A stretch of 55,006 nucleotides of DNA. Origin: Bacillota bacterium (lineage in GTDB: Bacteria > Bacillota > UBA4882 > UBA8346). Position numbers and translations under genes: made by a program. Position 1 is the stretch's first letter. Each line of letters starts with the position of its first letter. Below the pieces are notes generated by a model that was not told where the DNA came from, made no database searches, and saw nothing but the letters and a program-made list of their open reading frames with translations. Shown one piece after another: positions 34,689 through 43,369 of the stretch. The stretch is from positions 1-55,006 of the forward strand of contig JAEYRX010000076.1 of NCBI GenBank assembly GCA_023435225.1. Reading direction: 5' to 3'.

Positions 34689-36224
34689 CTATAACTGATT
34701 GGTTATCTTGTCAAGTGTATCAAAGCTGTCACACAACTTTTGATATAACTCAATATAAAGTTGATAATACTTTTGATAGTTATGATAATTTTGAGAATCA
34801 GGAGTATGTATTCTTTGAATATGGACCGTTCGTTGGACTGCTTCTTCAAAACTTTTATAAATACCGGTTCCAACTCCAGCCAGTAAAGCTGCCCCTAAAG
34901 TGGTAGCGTGGTCGGAAAATGGAACCTGAATCGTTTTGTTAGTGATATCCGCCTTAATCTGAGTCCATACTATACTGTTTGCGGCTCCGCCAACACTTAC
35001 CAACTCTCTGGCTTCCGCTTTGACTTCCTCAGCCGTTATCAAATTATGTAATAACGAAAAGCCTACTCCTTCCATCATGGACCGGATTAAGTGAGCCCTG
35101 TTCTTGTCATAAGAAAGCCCAAAAAATACTCCCCGGGCTTTACTGTTCCATAAAGGTGAACGCTCTCCGGCCATATAGGGCAGAAATATCAATCCGTCAC
35201 TTCCCGGATTTATCTGAACCGCTTCCTCATCCATTACTGCAAATGAGCTTTTTCCTTTAGCTTCACCTTCCAAACTTTCGTAACATCCAAGTTGCTCGTT
35301 AAACCACTTCAACGTGCCGCCGCCACCAACAGTACCACCTTGTAATAACCATTGATCGGGAACCACATGATACCCTAAGATTAACTTGGGATGAATCAAA
35401 GGCCGTTCCAGCAGGATACTCATTCCTCCTGCCTGGCCGCCTTGTTCTTGCGTCTGACCCGGATGTATTACGCCCGCCCCTAGCGTACAACAAGCGGCAT
35501 CCAAACCACCGGCTACTACGGGTGTTCCCGGTAATAGACCTGTTTCGGCAGCGGCCTGTTTAGTAACGGTTCCTACAACATCATGACAATGAAAGAGTGG
35601 GGCCATCAGGTCAAGAGAAATTCCCAGCTGTTCAGCTACTTTTCCATTCCAGTGTCCATTTGCTATATCAAAGAAATGAAATCCATATCCCTGCGAATAG
35701 TCTTGGGAAAAAGCCCCGGTTAATTTAAAAGCAATGTAGGCGTTACTCTGTAAAAACTTATAAGCTTGACGGTAAATTTCAGGTTCTTCATCCTTCACCC
35801 AAAGCATTTTGGGAGTTATATAGGCCGAATCAACCGGATTGCCACTCAAGCTAATTAGTACATCTTCACCTATACTTTCCCTCATCCGTTGGGCTTGTTT
35901 CTCAGCCCGGCGATCCAGCCAGAGCATTGCTTTTCGAAGCGGATGCCCCTTTTGGTCTACCGGTAAACTCGCCCAACTAGTGCCATCTAAACCAATTCCG
36001 CCAATTTCTTGCGGATTTAATGTATTATTTTTTATTAAGCCTTGAATTCCCTGACAAACTACCCGCCACCAATCATCGGCATCTTGTTCAACAAATCCCA
36101 ATCTCGAACGAAATGTCTGATATGACTCCGTATTGCTCCCAATAACTTTCCCTTCTAAATCGAAAGCTGTAATTTTACAACCGGAGGTGCCGATATCAAT
36201 GCCCAATAAGATATTTTTTTCCAA
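34689..36224 (-). CDS. FGGY-family carbohydrate kinase (xylulokinase-like)
   Basis: 511 residues: phosphate loop GIDIGTSGCKITAFDLEG, substrate region GIGLDGTSWASLPVD, AMLWLDRRAEKQA, and C-terminal adenosine motif VSVGGAANSIVWTQIKADI. It resembles xylulokinases but with a longer, Tyr-rich C-terminus. It starts with TTG after a weak site, directly behind an operator-containing promoter. In this operon (dehydrogenase, GatY/KbaY, KbaZ) it probably phosphorylates the ketose made by the dehydrogenase, for example D-tagatose; true xylulose or ribulose use cannot be excluded. Confidence 0.85.
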   Translation of the reverse strand: MEKNILLGIDIGTSGCKITAFDLEGKVIGSNTESYQTFRSRLGFVEQDADDWWRVVCQGIQGLIKNNTLNPQEIGGIGLDGTSWASLPVDQKGHPLRKAMLWLDRRAEKQAQRMRESIGEDVLISLSGNPVDSAYITPKMLWVKDEEPEIYRQAYKFLQSNAYIAFKLTGAFSQDYSQGYGFHFFDIANGHWNGKVAEQLGISLDLMAPLFHCHDVVGTVTKQAAAETGLLPGTPVVAGGLDAACCTLGAGVIHPGQTQEQGGQAGGMSILLERPLIHPKLILGYHVVPDQWLLQGGTVGGGGTLKWFNEQLGCYESLEGEAKGKSSFAVMDEEAVQINPGSDGLIFLPYMAGERSPLWNSKARGVFFGLSYDKNRAHLIRSMMEGVGFSLLHNLITAEEVKAEARELVSVGGAANSIVWTQIKADITNKTIQVPFSDHATTLGAALLAGVGTGIYKSFEEAVQRTVHIQRIHTPDSQNYHNYQKYYQLYIELYQKLCDSFDTLDKITNQL

Positions 36225-36263
36225 GTATTCACCAACTTTAAACGTTTTTTTATTATACTTATT

Positions 36264-36293
36264 ATTATAGCGAAACGTTTCGTTTTTGTTGAA
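36264..36293 (-). promoter_or_regulatory. Promoter with LacI operator in front of the FGGY kinase operon
   Basis: Minus strand TATAAT at 36264-36269. The perfect palindrome CGAAACGTTTCG (36271-36282) lies in the spacer, and TTCAAC about 18 bases upstream is a possible -35. The same GAAACGTTTC core occurs in front of the LacI gene itself (37326-37336). Binding would block polymerase directly. Confidence 0.75.
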
Positions 36294-36305
36294 TAAAAAA
36301 TTGAT

Positions 36306-37304
36306 TCAAATCCGCGAAACGGATTCTTTGATTAAAACTTCAGCTTTCAACCTAAATAGCGCTGGAAATCCACTTTGATCTCCTTTCAAACGTTTCAGAA
36401 GAATCTGCGCTGCCGTTTCCCCTATAAGTTGCATCGGCTGAACAACCACCGAAAGCGCCGGCTTAACGACCCTCGCTAATTCCAGATTATCAAAACCTAT
36501 AAAAGAAAGCTGTTCGGGAATCTTAATGTTTTTTTCATTTATAGCCATAATTGCCCCAAGGGTCATCTCATAATTAGTAACATAAACTGCAGTTGGGCAA
36601 GGTTTAATGTGCATTAATTCATCAAACAAATTGTAACCACTTTGTATGTGATAATCGCCATACTTAATGAGCTGTTTGTCTATCTCCATATTGTAATCTT
36701 CATGGACTCGGATATATCCTTTAAGCCGCTCTTGGGCGGTATAAATATCTTCAGGTCCGACAATGATGGCTATCCTTTTATGACCCCGCATAATAAGTTG
36801 TTCTACCGCATCATAAGAAGCATTCAGATTGTCTACCAATACTGCATCACAATTTATCTCTTTGATCAAACGGTCAATGAGTACAACTGGAATTTCTTTT
36901 TCAAGAGCTTCTTTTACTTGAATTTCAATGCCGGAAAACGGCATCACGACGATCCCGTCCACCATCTTATTCAATAGAAAATTGAATTTTTCCGATTCCA
37001 ACTTGGGATTTTCTTTGTAATCGCAAATAATAGTACTATAACCATCTTGTAATAAGATATTTTCAATATTGGAAATAATGCTTGTACAAAAGATATTTTC
37101 TAAATTTGGAATAAGGACACCGACGGTTTTAGTCCGGTTGGTCTTTAAACCCCTAGCCATCTCATTTACTTTAAAGCCCAATTTGATAATGGCATTTTCA
37201 ATTGCTGTTTTATTGTTTTCTAATACATTTCCACCGTTTAAATATTTTGAAATAGTAGCAATGGAAAGGCCAGTCTCTTTTGCAACATCTTTGATGGTAG
37301 CCAC
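36306..37304 (-). CDS. LacI-family transcriptional regulator of the kinase/aldolase operon
   Basis: About 332 residues from the GTG at 37304. N-terminal LacI helix-turn-helix (TIKDVAKETGLSIATISKYL) and hinge, then a Peripla_BP-like effector domain (about 60-332). The GTG at 37304 gives the canonical MATIKDVA start with a GGGTGAG site about nine bases upstream; a GTG at 37316 lies inside that site. The palindrome GAAACGTTTC occurs both before this gene and before the FGGY kinase, so it should repress itself and the operon. The inducer is unknown. Confidence 0.9.
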   Translation of the reverse strand: MATIKDVAKETGLSIATISKYLNGGNVLENNKTAIENAIIKLGFKVNEMARGLKTNRTKTVGVLIPNLENIFCTSIISNIENILLQDGYSTIICDYKENPKLESEKFNFLLNKMVDGIVVMPFSGIEIQVKEALEKEIPVVLIDRLIKEINCDAVLVDNLNASYDAVEQLIMRGHKRIAIIVGPEDIYTAQERLKGYIRVHEDYNMEIDKQLIKYGDYHIQSGYNLFDELMHIKPCPTAVYVTNYEMTLGAIMAINEKNIKIPEQLSFIGFDNLELARVVKPALSVVVQPMQLIGETAAQILLKRLKGDQSGFPALFRLKAEVLIKESVSRI

Positions 37305-37325
37305 TAAATAACTCACCCTTTATAA

Positions 37326-37336
37326 CGAAACGTTTC
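37326..37336. promoter_or_regulatory. LacI operator at the regulator's own promoter
   Basis: CGAAACGTTTC, matching the operator at 36271-36282. It lies just downstream of the -10 of the promoter at 37347-37375, over the expected start of transcription. Confidence 0.7.
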
Positions 37337-37346
37337 ACTCATTTAT

Positions 37347-37375
37347 AGAATAACTCTTTCCAAGACCAAAGTCAA
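37347..37375 (-). promoter_or_regulatory. Promoter of the LacI regulator gene
   Basis: Minus strand TTGACT (37370-37375), 17-base spacer, TATTCT (37347-37352). Confidence 0.65.
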
Positions 37376-37491
37376 CTATTTCTATCATATTCTATATTTT
37401 TAAACTAACTTAACAAATTACAATACTAATGTATATCGTAAAAGTTTAATAATTTATTTTCCTCCAGTCTCTATTCTTTATACTTGTAAAA

Positions 37492-37514
37492 TAAAAAAAC
37501 CGCCCTTAGCGGTT
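37492..37514 (-). terminator. Terminator overlapping the thioredoxin stop codon
   Basis: Minus strand stem AACCGC / GCGGTT (37509-37514 with 37498-37503) followed by a run of seven Ts. The stop codon is inside the 5' arm. Confidence 0.75.
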
Positions 37515-37827
37515 AAAGATAAGCGCTTATTCGGGCGATTATTCTGTTTTTAGACTGAAACCCGGTGAATTTAAAGACTGGTTTTCCGTTTTTATACAAA
37601 AAGACTGTTGGAATAGTCAAAATTCCATATTTATTTGCCAATTCTATATTTTCATCGATATTAACTTTTCCAACCTTTATTTTACCATCCAATTCTTCGG
37701 CAATCTCATCTATTACAGGTCCCATTCTTCGGCAAGGTCCACACCACGGAGCCCAAAAATCGATTAACACCGGTAACTTAGATTCTAAAACTTCCTTCTG
37801 GAAATTATCTTGATTATAAATAATCAA
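37513..37827 (-). CDS. trxA: Thioredoxin
   Basis: About 104 residues with the active site WAPWCGPCRR (WCGPC) and the cis-Pro loop GILTIPTVFLYKNG. General protein disulfide reductant in the cytosol. I prefer the TTG at 37827 because AGAGGTG lies just upstream; a GTG at 37836 is inside that site. Monocistronic, with its own terminator that includes the stop codon. The residue after CGPC is Arg, a minor variant of the usual Lys. Confidence 0.93.
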   Translation of the reverse strand: MIIYNQDNFQKEVLESKLPVLIDFWAPWCGPCRRMGPVIDEIAEELDGKIKVGKVNIDENIELANKYGILTIPTVFLYKNGKPVFKFTGFQSKNRIIARISAYL

Positions 37828-37970
37828 ATTAATCACCTCTTGTCAAATCATTTACCTCTACATGTATACATTTAATCTTTTTATATTAATATGTTATGGC
37901 AAACTATAATGAGAATGTGCTTTAGAAACCAAATTTCATTCAAATATAACTATGACAAAAGAATCTTAAA

Positions 37971-38000
37971 CAAAAAAGAAATCCGGAATTATCCCGGATT
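37971..38000 (-). terminator. Terminator after the small membrane protein gene
   Basis: Stem AATCCGG / CCGGATT (37980-37986 with 37994-38000), 7-base loop, followed on the minus strand by TTCTTTTTTG. Confidence 0.7.
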
Positions 38001-38126
38001 CAAAGATATATTAACGTTGGTTCTTCGGTTATGTTTAATCTGAAAATAACTCAGAGATGCTTATCATTCATTCGGTTTACTCTTCATTATTTCTTATGAC
38101 AGAAAAAGCCGGTATGAACCACTTTT

Positions 38127-38450
38127 TTATTCTTTCTCGGTTAAATTAATGACAATTCCCCCGACTAAAGCGGCAAAAACATTATATATCATAGCTCCGA
38201 CAATTCCCATAATGCCTGTTAATAACCCATATACTAAACTTCCGATAATTATCCCCAGTATAATTGCAGCTACTTGCAGAGCGCCGCCACTCATTAAATC
38301 CGCAGTCCCCAACTGCATCCCAATACTATTTAAAGTTGCCCCTGCCAACAATAATATAAGACTAACAATAAAACCGATTACTGTTCCTATAGTAAAATAT
38401 AATTTAAAGATCGATCCCGGTCCTATTTTCCTGATTTCATAGTTCTTCAT
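38127..38450 (-). CDS. Small membrane protein, possibly DUF3566-like
   Basis: 107 residues, almost entirely hydrophobic after a short N-terminal stretch IRKIGPGSIFKLY. Two or three membrane segments are visible (about 15-40, 58-80, 83-102), rich in Gly and Ala. The N-terminus resembles DUF3566-type proteins, but I cannot confirm the family and know no function. A ribosome binding site (GGAGGGAATGAGGG) precedes the ATG. Alone between terminators, so monocistronic. Confidence 0.7.
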   Translation of the reverse strand: MKNYEIRKIGPGSIFKLYFTIGTVIGFIVSLILLLAGATLNSIGMQLGTADLMSGGALQVAAIILGIIIGSLVYGLLTGIMGIVGAMIYNVFAALVGGIVINLTEKE

Positions 38451-38502
38451 CCCTCATTCCCTCCGTTCAACAAATTATATGTAGGACAAAGTTAAATTAT
38501 GA

Positions 38503-38551
38503 CGAAAAAAAAGGGCAGTTGCATAAAATTCCATCAATTGCAACAACCCTT
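38503..38551 (-). terminator. Terminator after the M24 peptidase gene
   Basis: Long stem AAGGGTTGTTGC / GCAACTGCCCTT on the minus strand (arms 38551-38540 and 38522-38511), followed by eight Ts. Confidence 0.82.
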
Positions 38552-38593
38552 AATATTTCCTAAGAAACCTCTTTAAGTCTTCGTAAATAATAC

Positions 38594-39784
38594 TTATGGT
38601 ATAACCAGTAACTCATTAGATGCTGTAGTTAATAAATTACAATCCTGATCTCCAATTACCAAAGTATCCTCAATTCCAACTACTCCGATACCCGGCAGAG
38701 AGACTTTAGGTTCAATCGCTACTACCATCCCTGCCGCCAGTGGGTATTCCATCTTTGGAGCTAAAAATGGAGGTTCATCAAGTTCAAGCCCAACTCCATG
38801 GCCGACAAATCTCACCTTTTCATCTCCCAAACCCATAAATTCTTTTTCATAGCCTAATTTGACAGCCAGATTCAGGGCATTCTCATAAACTTCACTCCAG
38901 ATTTTATTGGGTTTCAGATCCTTGATAATGGCTTGTTCTACTTGCAACATAGCCAAATAAGCTTTTTTTACTTCTTCGGCAGGTTCCCCCCAACAAAACA
39001 TCCTGGTTTGGTCAAGGTGATATCCCTGATAATTAAAGGCATAATCCAGGATTACCGGAACATTTTTAGGAATAGGCTGCTTACTGGCTCCATAAGGAAC
39101 CGCAGCCGCACCGCCAACTCCGGCGCAAATCCCGTCAAACTTAGTCCCAGCCAATGAGTTAATTCCGGCCGAACATACTCCAAAACCCATTTCAATACCT
39201 TCCCGGCGGCAACGAACCAAAACGGCATGCCCGTTTAGCCGGAAATGGTTTTCAAGCGCCGCGCTTAATTCCAATTCAGTCATTCCCGGTTGAAAACTTT
39301 TTTTCACTAGTACCGGAACAGCGTCCATTACTTCTCCGGCTTTAGTTTGAATTGCGATCTCCGCCGATGATTTGATAATACGTAGTATCCGGATATCCAA
39401 GGACAGATCAACCACTTCCGCTCCCCCGCATAATTGCTGCCAGCGGATAACAGTAGCATAAGAAGTAGTATCAAGTGTCAAGCCGATTTTTTTAATTGGC
39501 TCCTGCAAAGTTTTTCCGATAATCCGGACTAGATCCTTAGTATTATAGAAAGGCTCGAATTGAAGATGCCGGACTTCTTCCCGAATCCGATTAATGGCCT
39601 TTCTAGCCATCACCACCGGTTCACCGGAAGCAGGGACCAATAAATATAAAGGTTGCACCGAGCCGGTATAATAATATAAATCAGAATTTTGATTAAGGAT
39701 TGCCGCCGAAATATCCCGGGTCGCTAAAAAATCTTGCAGTTTTCTAATTCGCTCTATAAATTCATCCCTGCCAAAATCAGCCAA
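38594..39784 (-). CDS. M24 family metallopeptidase (Xaa-Pro dipeptidase/aminopeptidase-like)
   Basis: 396 residues with a creatinase-type N-terminal domain (about 1-140) and a pita-bread catalytic domain. The five metal ligands can be located: two Asp in VILDYAFNYQGYHLDQTRMF, His in FVGHGVGLELDEPP, Glu in VAIEPKVSLP and Glu in VGIEDTLVI. Cytosolic, expected to remove N-terminal residues preceding proline or split X-Pro dipeptides. It starts with TTG and has a weak ribosome binding site. Its own terminator follows. No functional link to the sugar genes is apparent. Confidence 0.9.
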   Translation of the reverse strand: MADFGRDEFIERIRKLQDFLATRDISAAILNQNSDLYYYTGSVQPLYLLVPASGEPVVMARKAINRIREEVRHLQFEPFYNTKDLVRIIGKTLQEPIKKIGLTLDTTSYATVIRWQQLCGGAEVVDLSLDIRILRIIKSSAEIAIQTKAGEVMDAVPVLVKKSFQPGMTELELSAALENHFRLNGHAVLVRCRREGIEMGFGVCSAGINSLAGTKFDGICAGVGGAAAVPYGASKQPIPKNVPVILDYAFNYQGYHLDQTRMFCWGEPAEEVKKAYLAMLQVEQAIIKDLKPNKIWSEVYENALNLAVKLGYEKEFMGLGDEKVRFVGHGVGLELDEPPFLAPKMEYPLAAGMVVAIEPKVSLPGIGVVGIEDTLVIGDQDCNLLTTASNELLVIP

Positions 39785-39980
39785 TGTAAATCAGTCCTAT
39801 CCTAATTATTCAACTAAAACCTTTTCGATAGGATTAACACGGATTATTAAGGATTAAATTTCTCTAATCTTTTTGAGCGAAATTCGCCTAAATTGATAAT
39901 CCCTAATCCTAACCTATCTCTTTAATCCGTCGGCTTTAAGCTATTACCCAAATATGCCCGAAAAATGCCATCGTCCCTTG

Positions 39981-40014
39981 TTGACCACATAAATTAGCAA
40001 TTTGATGTGGTCAA
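39981..40014. repeat. Inverted repeat downstream of hisG
   Basis: Arms TTGACCACAT and ATGTGGTCAA plus inner AAATT/AATTT around a 3-base centre. The rest of 39785-40073 is AT-rich, without a gene. It contains stretches such as GGATTAACACGGATTA and a CTCGCCTATGACC-like run that resemble degenerate, gene-flanking sequence also seen at 53630-53700. No T-run, so a terminator role is doubtful. Confidence 0.5.
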
Positions 40015-40073
40015 ACTAATAGTTAATACTACCTATCTATTACTACTTTCGCCTCTCGCCTATGACCTATCGC

Positions 40074-40943
40074 CTAATAGATTACTTTATTCAGCGGATA
40101 CTCCACAATCCCCTGGGCTCCAGCCCTTTTGAGCTGTGGAATCATATCTCGGACTAATTTTTCATCAATAATAGTTTCCAAGGCAATCCAGTCCGGATCG
40201 GATAATTGAGAAACAGTCGGTTTTTTAAGCGAATCAAGTATTGCTAAAACTGCTTTCTCGTCTTTTTTGGGGAGATTCATTTTCAGACCAACCTTACCTT
40301 CGGCCAGTAATGCTCCTTTTAAAAGCATGGCAATATTCTCAATTTTTTGGCGTTTCCAAGGGTCTTCCCAAGCCTTTTTATTAGCGATAAATTGATTTTT
40401 TACTTCTAAAACCGTATCAATAATCCGTAGTTTATTGGCTCTTAAGGAACTACCGGTCTCGGTTATTTCAACAATCGCATCAGCCAATATCGGTGGTTTT
40501 ACTTCAGTTGCTCCCCATGAAAACTCAACGTCGGCGGTAACTCCATGTTTTTTGAAATAATCTTCAGTAACATGAATCAGTTCGGTAGCAATTCTTTTAC
40601 CTTGTAAATCAGCTGCTTTTTGAAAAGGAGAATCATTGGGAACGGCTAAAACCCAACGGCACGGAGTTAATGTCTGTTTGGAATAAACCAAATCCACCAC
40701 ATCAACTACATCTGAGTGGTTATCCATTACCCAATCGTTACCGGTAATTCCAACATCCAAAACCCCTTCTTCAACATACCGGGACATTTCTTGAGCTCTG
40801 ATTAACATTCCTTCAATTTCCGGGTCATCTATTCCGGGATAATAAGAACGTTCACTGACGGAGATATTAAAGCCGGCCTTTTTAAAGAGCCGAACCGTTG
40901 ATTCTTGCAGACTTCCTTTTGGCAATCCCAATTTAAGTTGCAT
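40074..40943 (-). CDS. hisG: ATP phosphoribosyltransferase, long form
   Basis: 289 residues, the long HisG form with a C-terminal ACT-like regulatory domain (about 210-289). Landmarks: LKLGLPKGSLQESTVRLF at the start, DVGITGNDWVMDN, and the phosphoribosyl diphosphate-binding ADAIVEITETGSSLRANKL. First step of histidine synthesis (ATP + PRPP), normally feedback-inhibited by histidine. AAAGGAGGATG precedes the ATG. It stands alone, with no other his gene in the window, and a family 1 repeat lies 20 bases upstream. Confidence 0.95.
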   Translation of the reverse strand: MQLKLGLPKGSLQESTVRLFKKAGFNISVSERSYYPGIDDPEIEGMLIRAQEMSRYVEEGVLDVGITGNDWVMDNHSDVVDVVDLVYSKQTLTPCRWVLAVPNDSPFQKAADLQGKRIATELIHVTEDYFKKHGVTADVEFSWGATEVKPPILADAIVEITETGSSLRANKLRIIDTVLEVKNQFIANKKAWEDPWKRQKIENIAMLLKGALLAEGKVGLKMNLPKKDEKAVLAILDSLKKPTVSQLSDPDWIALETIIDEKLVRDMIPQLKRAGAQGIVEYPLNKVIY

Positions 40944-40963
40944 AATTCATCCTCCTTTTGGTT

Positions 40964-41070
40964 TGGAGTTTCATAATTACCTTATTTAATTATTGGATAT
41001 CACAAAAAAGCTAACACTGCATGTCTATTGACTATACCAATATTTAATGTTTAAATTATGAAACTCCCTT
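40964..41070. repeat. Palindromic repeat family 1, copy D
   Basis: About 107 bp, ends TGGAGTTTCATAATTACC and TTAAATTATGAAACTCCC, with a diverged core (ATTGGATATCAC...CTATACCAATA). It opens the 578-base gap between hisG and glyA, which holds only repeats of families 1, 2 and 4 and no gene. Confidence 0.7.
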
Positions 41071-41169
41071 AATTAATAACAGAATAACTATTCAGATTTT
41101 ATAATTTGCCTGTATCTGAATAGTTACAAAAGTTAATTCGCTAAATTTTATTCATTTCCTTTTATTTAT

Positions 41170-41255
41170 ATAGGATAAAGTAAATTTCTTATATAAAATT
41201 TGCATTCTTAAGGCCGAATGCAAATGCTATTAAATTGGTATTTACTTCATCCTAT
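41170..41255. repeat. Palindromic repeat family 2, copy b
   Basis: 86 bp, ends ATAGGATAAAGTAAAT / ATTTACTTCATCCTAT with the inner palindrome TTTGCATTCTTAAGGCCGAA followed by TGCAAA. Relative to copy a the core is in the opposite orientation. Confidence 0.75.
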
Positions 41256-41373
41256 TACAGTATGGGAATTTCATAAAGATCCTCTGAAATTCCCAAAACA
41301 TCCTGAAAACAAATCCCACTGCTGTAATTAATTTAAAACCAAAATTCTTGTAGGCTAAAGGCAATAAACTATA

Positions 41374-41473
41374 GGGAAGCGCTGATTAATTGAATAAGTG
41401 ACGATTTTGCGCTTCGTAAAATGCCTAATACCGCATATTTGCTCGCACAAAATCGGATTAATCAGCGCTTCCT
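41374..41473. repeat. Palindromic repeat family 4, copy a
   Basis: 100 bp with inverted ends GGAAGCGCTGATTAAT and ATTAATCAGCGCTTCC and an inner pair CGATTTTGCGC / GCACAAAATCG. It is the reverse complement of 45625-45723 with only three differences. Confidence 0.85.
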
Positions 41474-41521
41474 TAGCTTAAATCCCAAAAAACTGTCGCC
41501 TATTGCCTTTTGCCTGTTTTA

Positions 41522-43036
41522 TCATCCAAAATATTTCTGCAATAATTCCAAATCCAGTTCCGGATATACCGGGAACTTGTCAAGTAAAGCCTTTACTCTT
41601 GATTTGGCTTGTTCTTTTACTTTTTCATCCAATACATATTTGGCTTTACTTGCTTTTCCGGCATTTTCACCTTTAGCAATGATTTCCGGTTTGGTATTGG
41701 AAAGAACCAGTTTGAAAATAGAAGCTATTTCCTTCATTTCTGCTTCTCCCATGCCCAAGGTGGTAACCGCCGGAGTTCCAACCCGCAGGCCGCTGGTATA
41801 CCAGGCGCCGTTGGAATCAAACGGTAATGAGTTCCGGTTTAAAGTAATACCGCACTCACGGACCGCGCTCTCCGCTTGACGGCCGGTTAGGCCAAACGGC
41901 CGGACATCAATCAGGAACAGATGATTATCAGTTCCATCGGTAGCAACTACCATTCCTTCTTCCAGGCAACTCTTGGCAAACAACCGGGCATTTTCAACAA
42001 TCTTAGCCGCATAGGTCTTAAATTCCGGTTTATTGGCTTCGGTAAAGGCCACCGCTTTGGCAGCCATCATATGAGGTAATGGTCCACCGATAACTAACGG
42101 GCAACCTTTATCGACATGTTCGGCAAATTCTTTAGTACATAATACCAAACCACCCCGTGGCCCCCGCAATGTTTTATGAGTTGTAGAGGTAACAACCTGA
42201 GCATGCATAACCGGGTTGTAATCTCCCTGAAATACCCCGCCGGCAACCAACCCGGCAAAATGGGCCATATCAACCATTAAAACAGCCCCGATTTTATCAG
42301 CTATCTGACGTAAACGTTTAAAATCTATCAACCGGGGGTAAGCGCTAAACCCGGCCAATAAGATTAACGGTTTTATCTCCAAAGCCATCTTTTCAATTTC
42401 ATCGTAATCCAACAAACCGGTTTCTTTACTTACCCCATAAGAATAAGCATCAAACATCTGAGCGGAAACATTCTGCCGGTAGCCATGGGTTAAATGTCCA
42501 CCGGAATAATAATCCAAACCGAGTAACTTTTGATTGCCGATTTTTTGGCGTAACTCATTCCAATCTTCTCGGGATAAATGGGAAGGATCGGTTTCATTTA
42601 AAGCTTCCAACCCCGGGGTTTTGACTCTGGCATTAAGGATAGCCCAATAAGCGACCAAGTTTGCATCTGCGCCGCTATGAGGCTGGACATAAGCATGTTC
42701 ACTACCGAATAACTTACATGCCTCTTCGGCGGCATAAGTTTCAATCTCATCAACATTATCACAACCGGCATAAAAACGATGGTAAGGGAAGCCTTCGGCA
42801 TATTTATCGGTGAGTAAATTACCCATTGCCAGTTGAGTAGCTAAAGAACAGTAGTTCTCACTGGCGATTAATTTCAAGTTGCTTCTTTGGTCCCGGATCT
42901 CGGCGACGATACTTTTGGATATTGCCGGAACAACTTTAGAAACCTCGGTTAAATTGGCCAGGTAACCTAGAAATCCCGGGTGGATCTTCTCCGGAGTTGT
43001 TTTAGCCAAATACTCCTGAATAGCAGAATTAGACAA
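41522..43036 (-). CDS. glyA: Serine hydroxymethyltransferase, long form
   Basis: 504 residues; ordinary bacterial GlyA is about 417. The PLP-binding motif is STTHKTLRGPRGG, and LIASENYCS, YAEGFPYHRFYAGCDNVDEIE and NLVAYWAIL are conserved. Extra length comes from a longer N-terminus (about 40 residues), an insert near residues 135-180 (LSREDWNELRQKIGNQKLLG) and a C-terminal extension. This resembles the long forms I recall from Chlamydia and spirochaetes. It interconverts serine and glycine with tetrahydrofolate. TTG start behind GGAGGAAT. Controlled by a tandem glycine riboswitch and terminator upstream, as expected for glycine-responsive one-carbon metabolism. Confidence 0.95.
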   Translation of the reverse strand: MSNSAIQEYLAKTTPEKIHPGFLGYLANLTEVSKVVPAISKSIVAEIRDQRSNLKLIASENYCSLATQLAMGNLLTDKYAEGFPYHRFYAGCDNVDEIETYAAEEACKLFGSEHAYVQPHSGADANLVAYWAILNARVKTPGLEALNETDPSHLSREDWNELRQKIGNQKLLGLDYYSGGHLTHGYRQNVSAQMFDAYSYGVSKETGLLDYDEIEKMALEIKPLILLAGFSAYPRLIDFKRLRQIADKIGAVLMVDMAHFAGLVAGGVFQGDYNPVMHAQVVTSTTHKTLRGPRGGLVLCTKEFAEHVDKGCPLVIGGPLPHMMAAKAVAFTEANKPEFKTYAAKIVENARLFAKSCLEEGMVVATDGTDNHLFLIDVRPFGLTGRQAESAVRECGITLNRNSLPFDSNGAWYTSGLRVGTPAVTTLGMGEAEMKEIASIFKLVLSNTKPEIIAKGENAGKASKAKYVLDEKVKEQAKSRVKALLDKFPVYPELDLELLQKYFG

Positions 43037-43110
43037 TTATAATTCCTCCTCAAAAATATATTAATAAAAAAGATTAAACACGGAGACACGAAGAAAACAT
43101 ATTCTTACAA

Positions 43111-43135
43111 ACAAAAAGAGATCTTGCGACCTCTT
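43111..43135 (-). terminator. Riboswitch-controlled terminator upstream of glyA
   Basis: Minus strand stem AAGAGGTC / GATCTCTT with GCAA tetraloop (43128-43135 with 43116-43123), followed by TTTTTGTTTG. It lies between the glycine aptamers and the glyA start, so it is the probable expression platform. Confidence 0.75.
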
Positions 43136-43159
43136 AAGAACATGGGAAATAAGCTTATA

Positions 43160-43346
43160 TTATCCCTCCTCTGTCCTTTTGCCTGAGAGATTCAGTCCTC
43201 GCGGATTTTGCCCCTTCGGCGCCTGTTAAGGTCTCTCCAGAGAATTGTCGGGTCATACTCCTTTTACCTGAGAGTTGGAGCACCTTCGGTGGATGATAAT
43301 GCATAAAACATATGCATTTCACCTCTCTCGCATGACCGTCAACCAT
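43160..43346 (-). ncRNA. Tandem glycine riboswitch
   Basis: Two glycine aptamers on the minus strand. The first has GCGAGAGAGGTG, CCACCGAAGGTGC and CTCTCAGGTAAAAGGA. The second has TCTGGAGAGACC, GGCGCCGAAGGGGCAA and CTCTCAGGCAAAAGGACAGA. These match the Rfam-type consensus very closely. Glycine binding should control transcription of glyA through the terminator at 43111-43135. An open frame on the minus strand across the element is a by-product. Confidence 0.96.
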
Positions 43347-43369
43347 CTATGAATTTAACAATTGTCTAA

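Noticed and set aside
41421..41879. Open frame starting MPNTAYLLAQNRINQRF, with the same peptide in another frame at 45489-45689
   Set aside because: Both arise from translating repeat family 4; the shared peptide reflects the repeat, not a gene family, and the rest is antisense to glyA or the chemoreceptor gene.
43074..43100. Stretch AAACACGGAGACACGAAG and similar degenerate runs near 50664-50700, 39826-39860 and 53630-53700
   Set aside because: Short, loosely similar gene-flanking sequence; too degenerate to define a repeat family from this window.
43155..43346. 63-residue minus-strand frame upstream of glyA
   Set aside because: It coincides exactly with the tandem glycine riboswitch and has no ribosome binding site.
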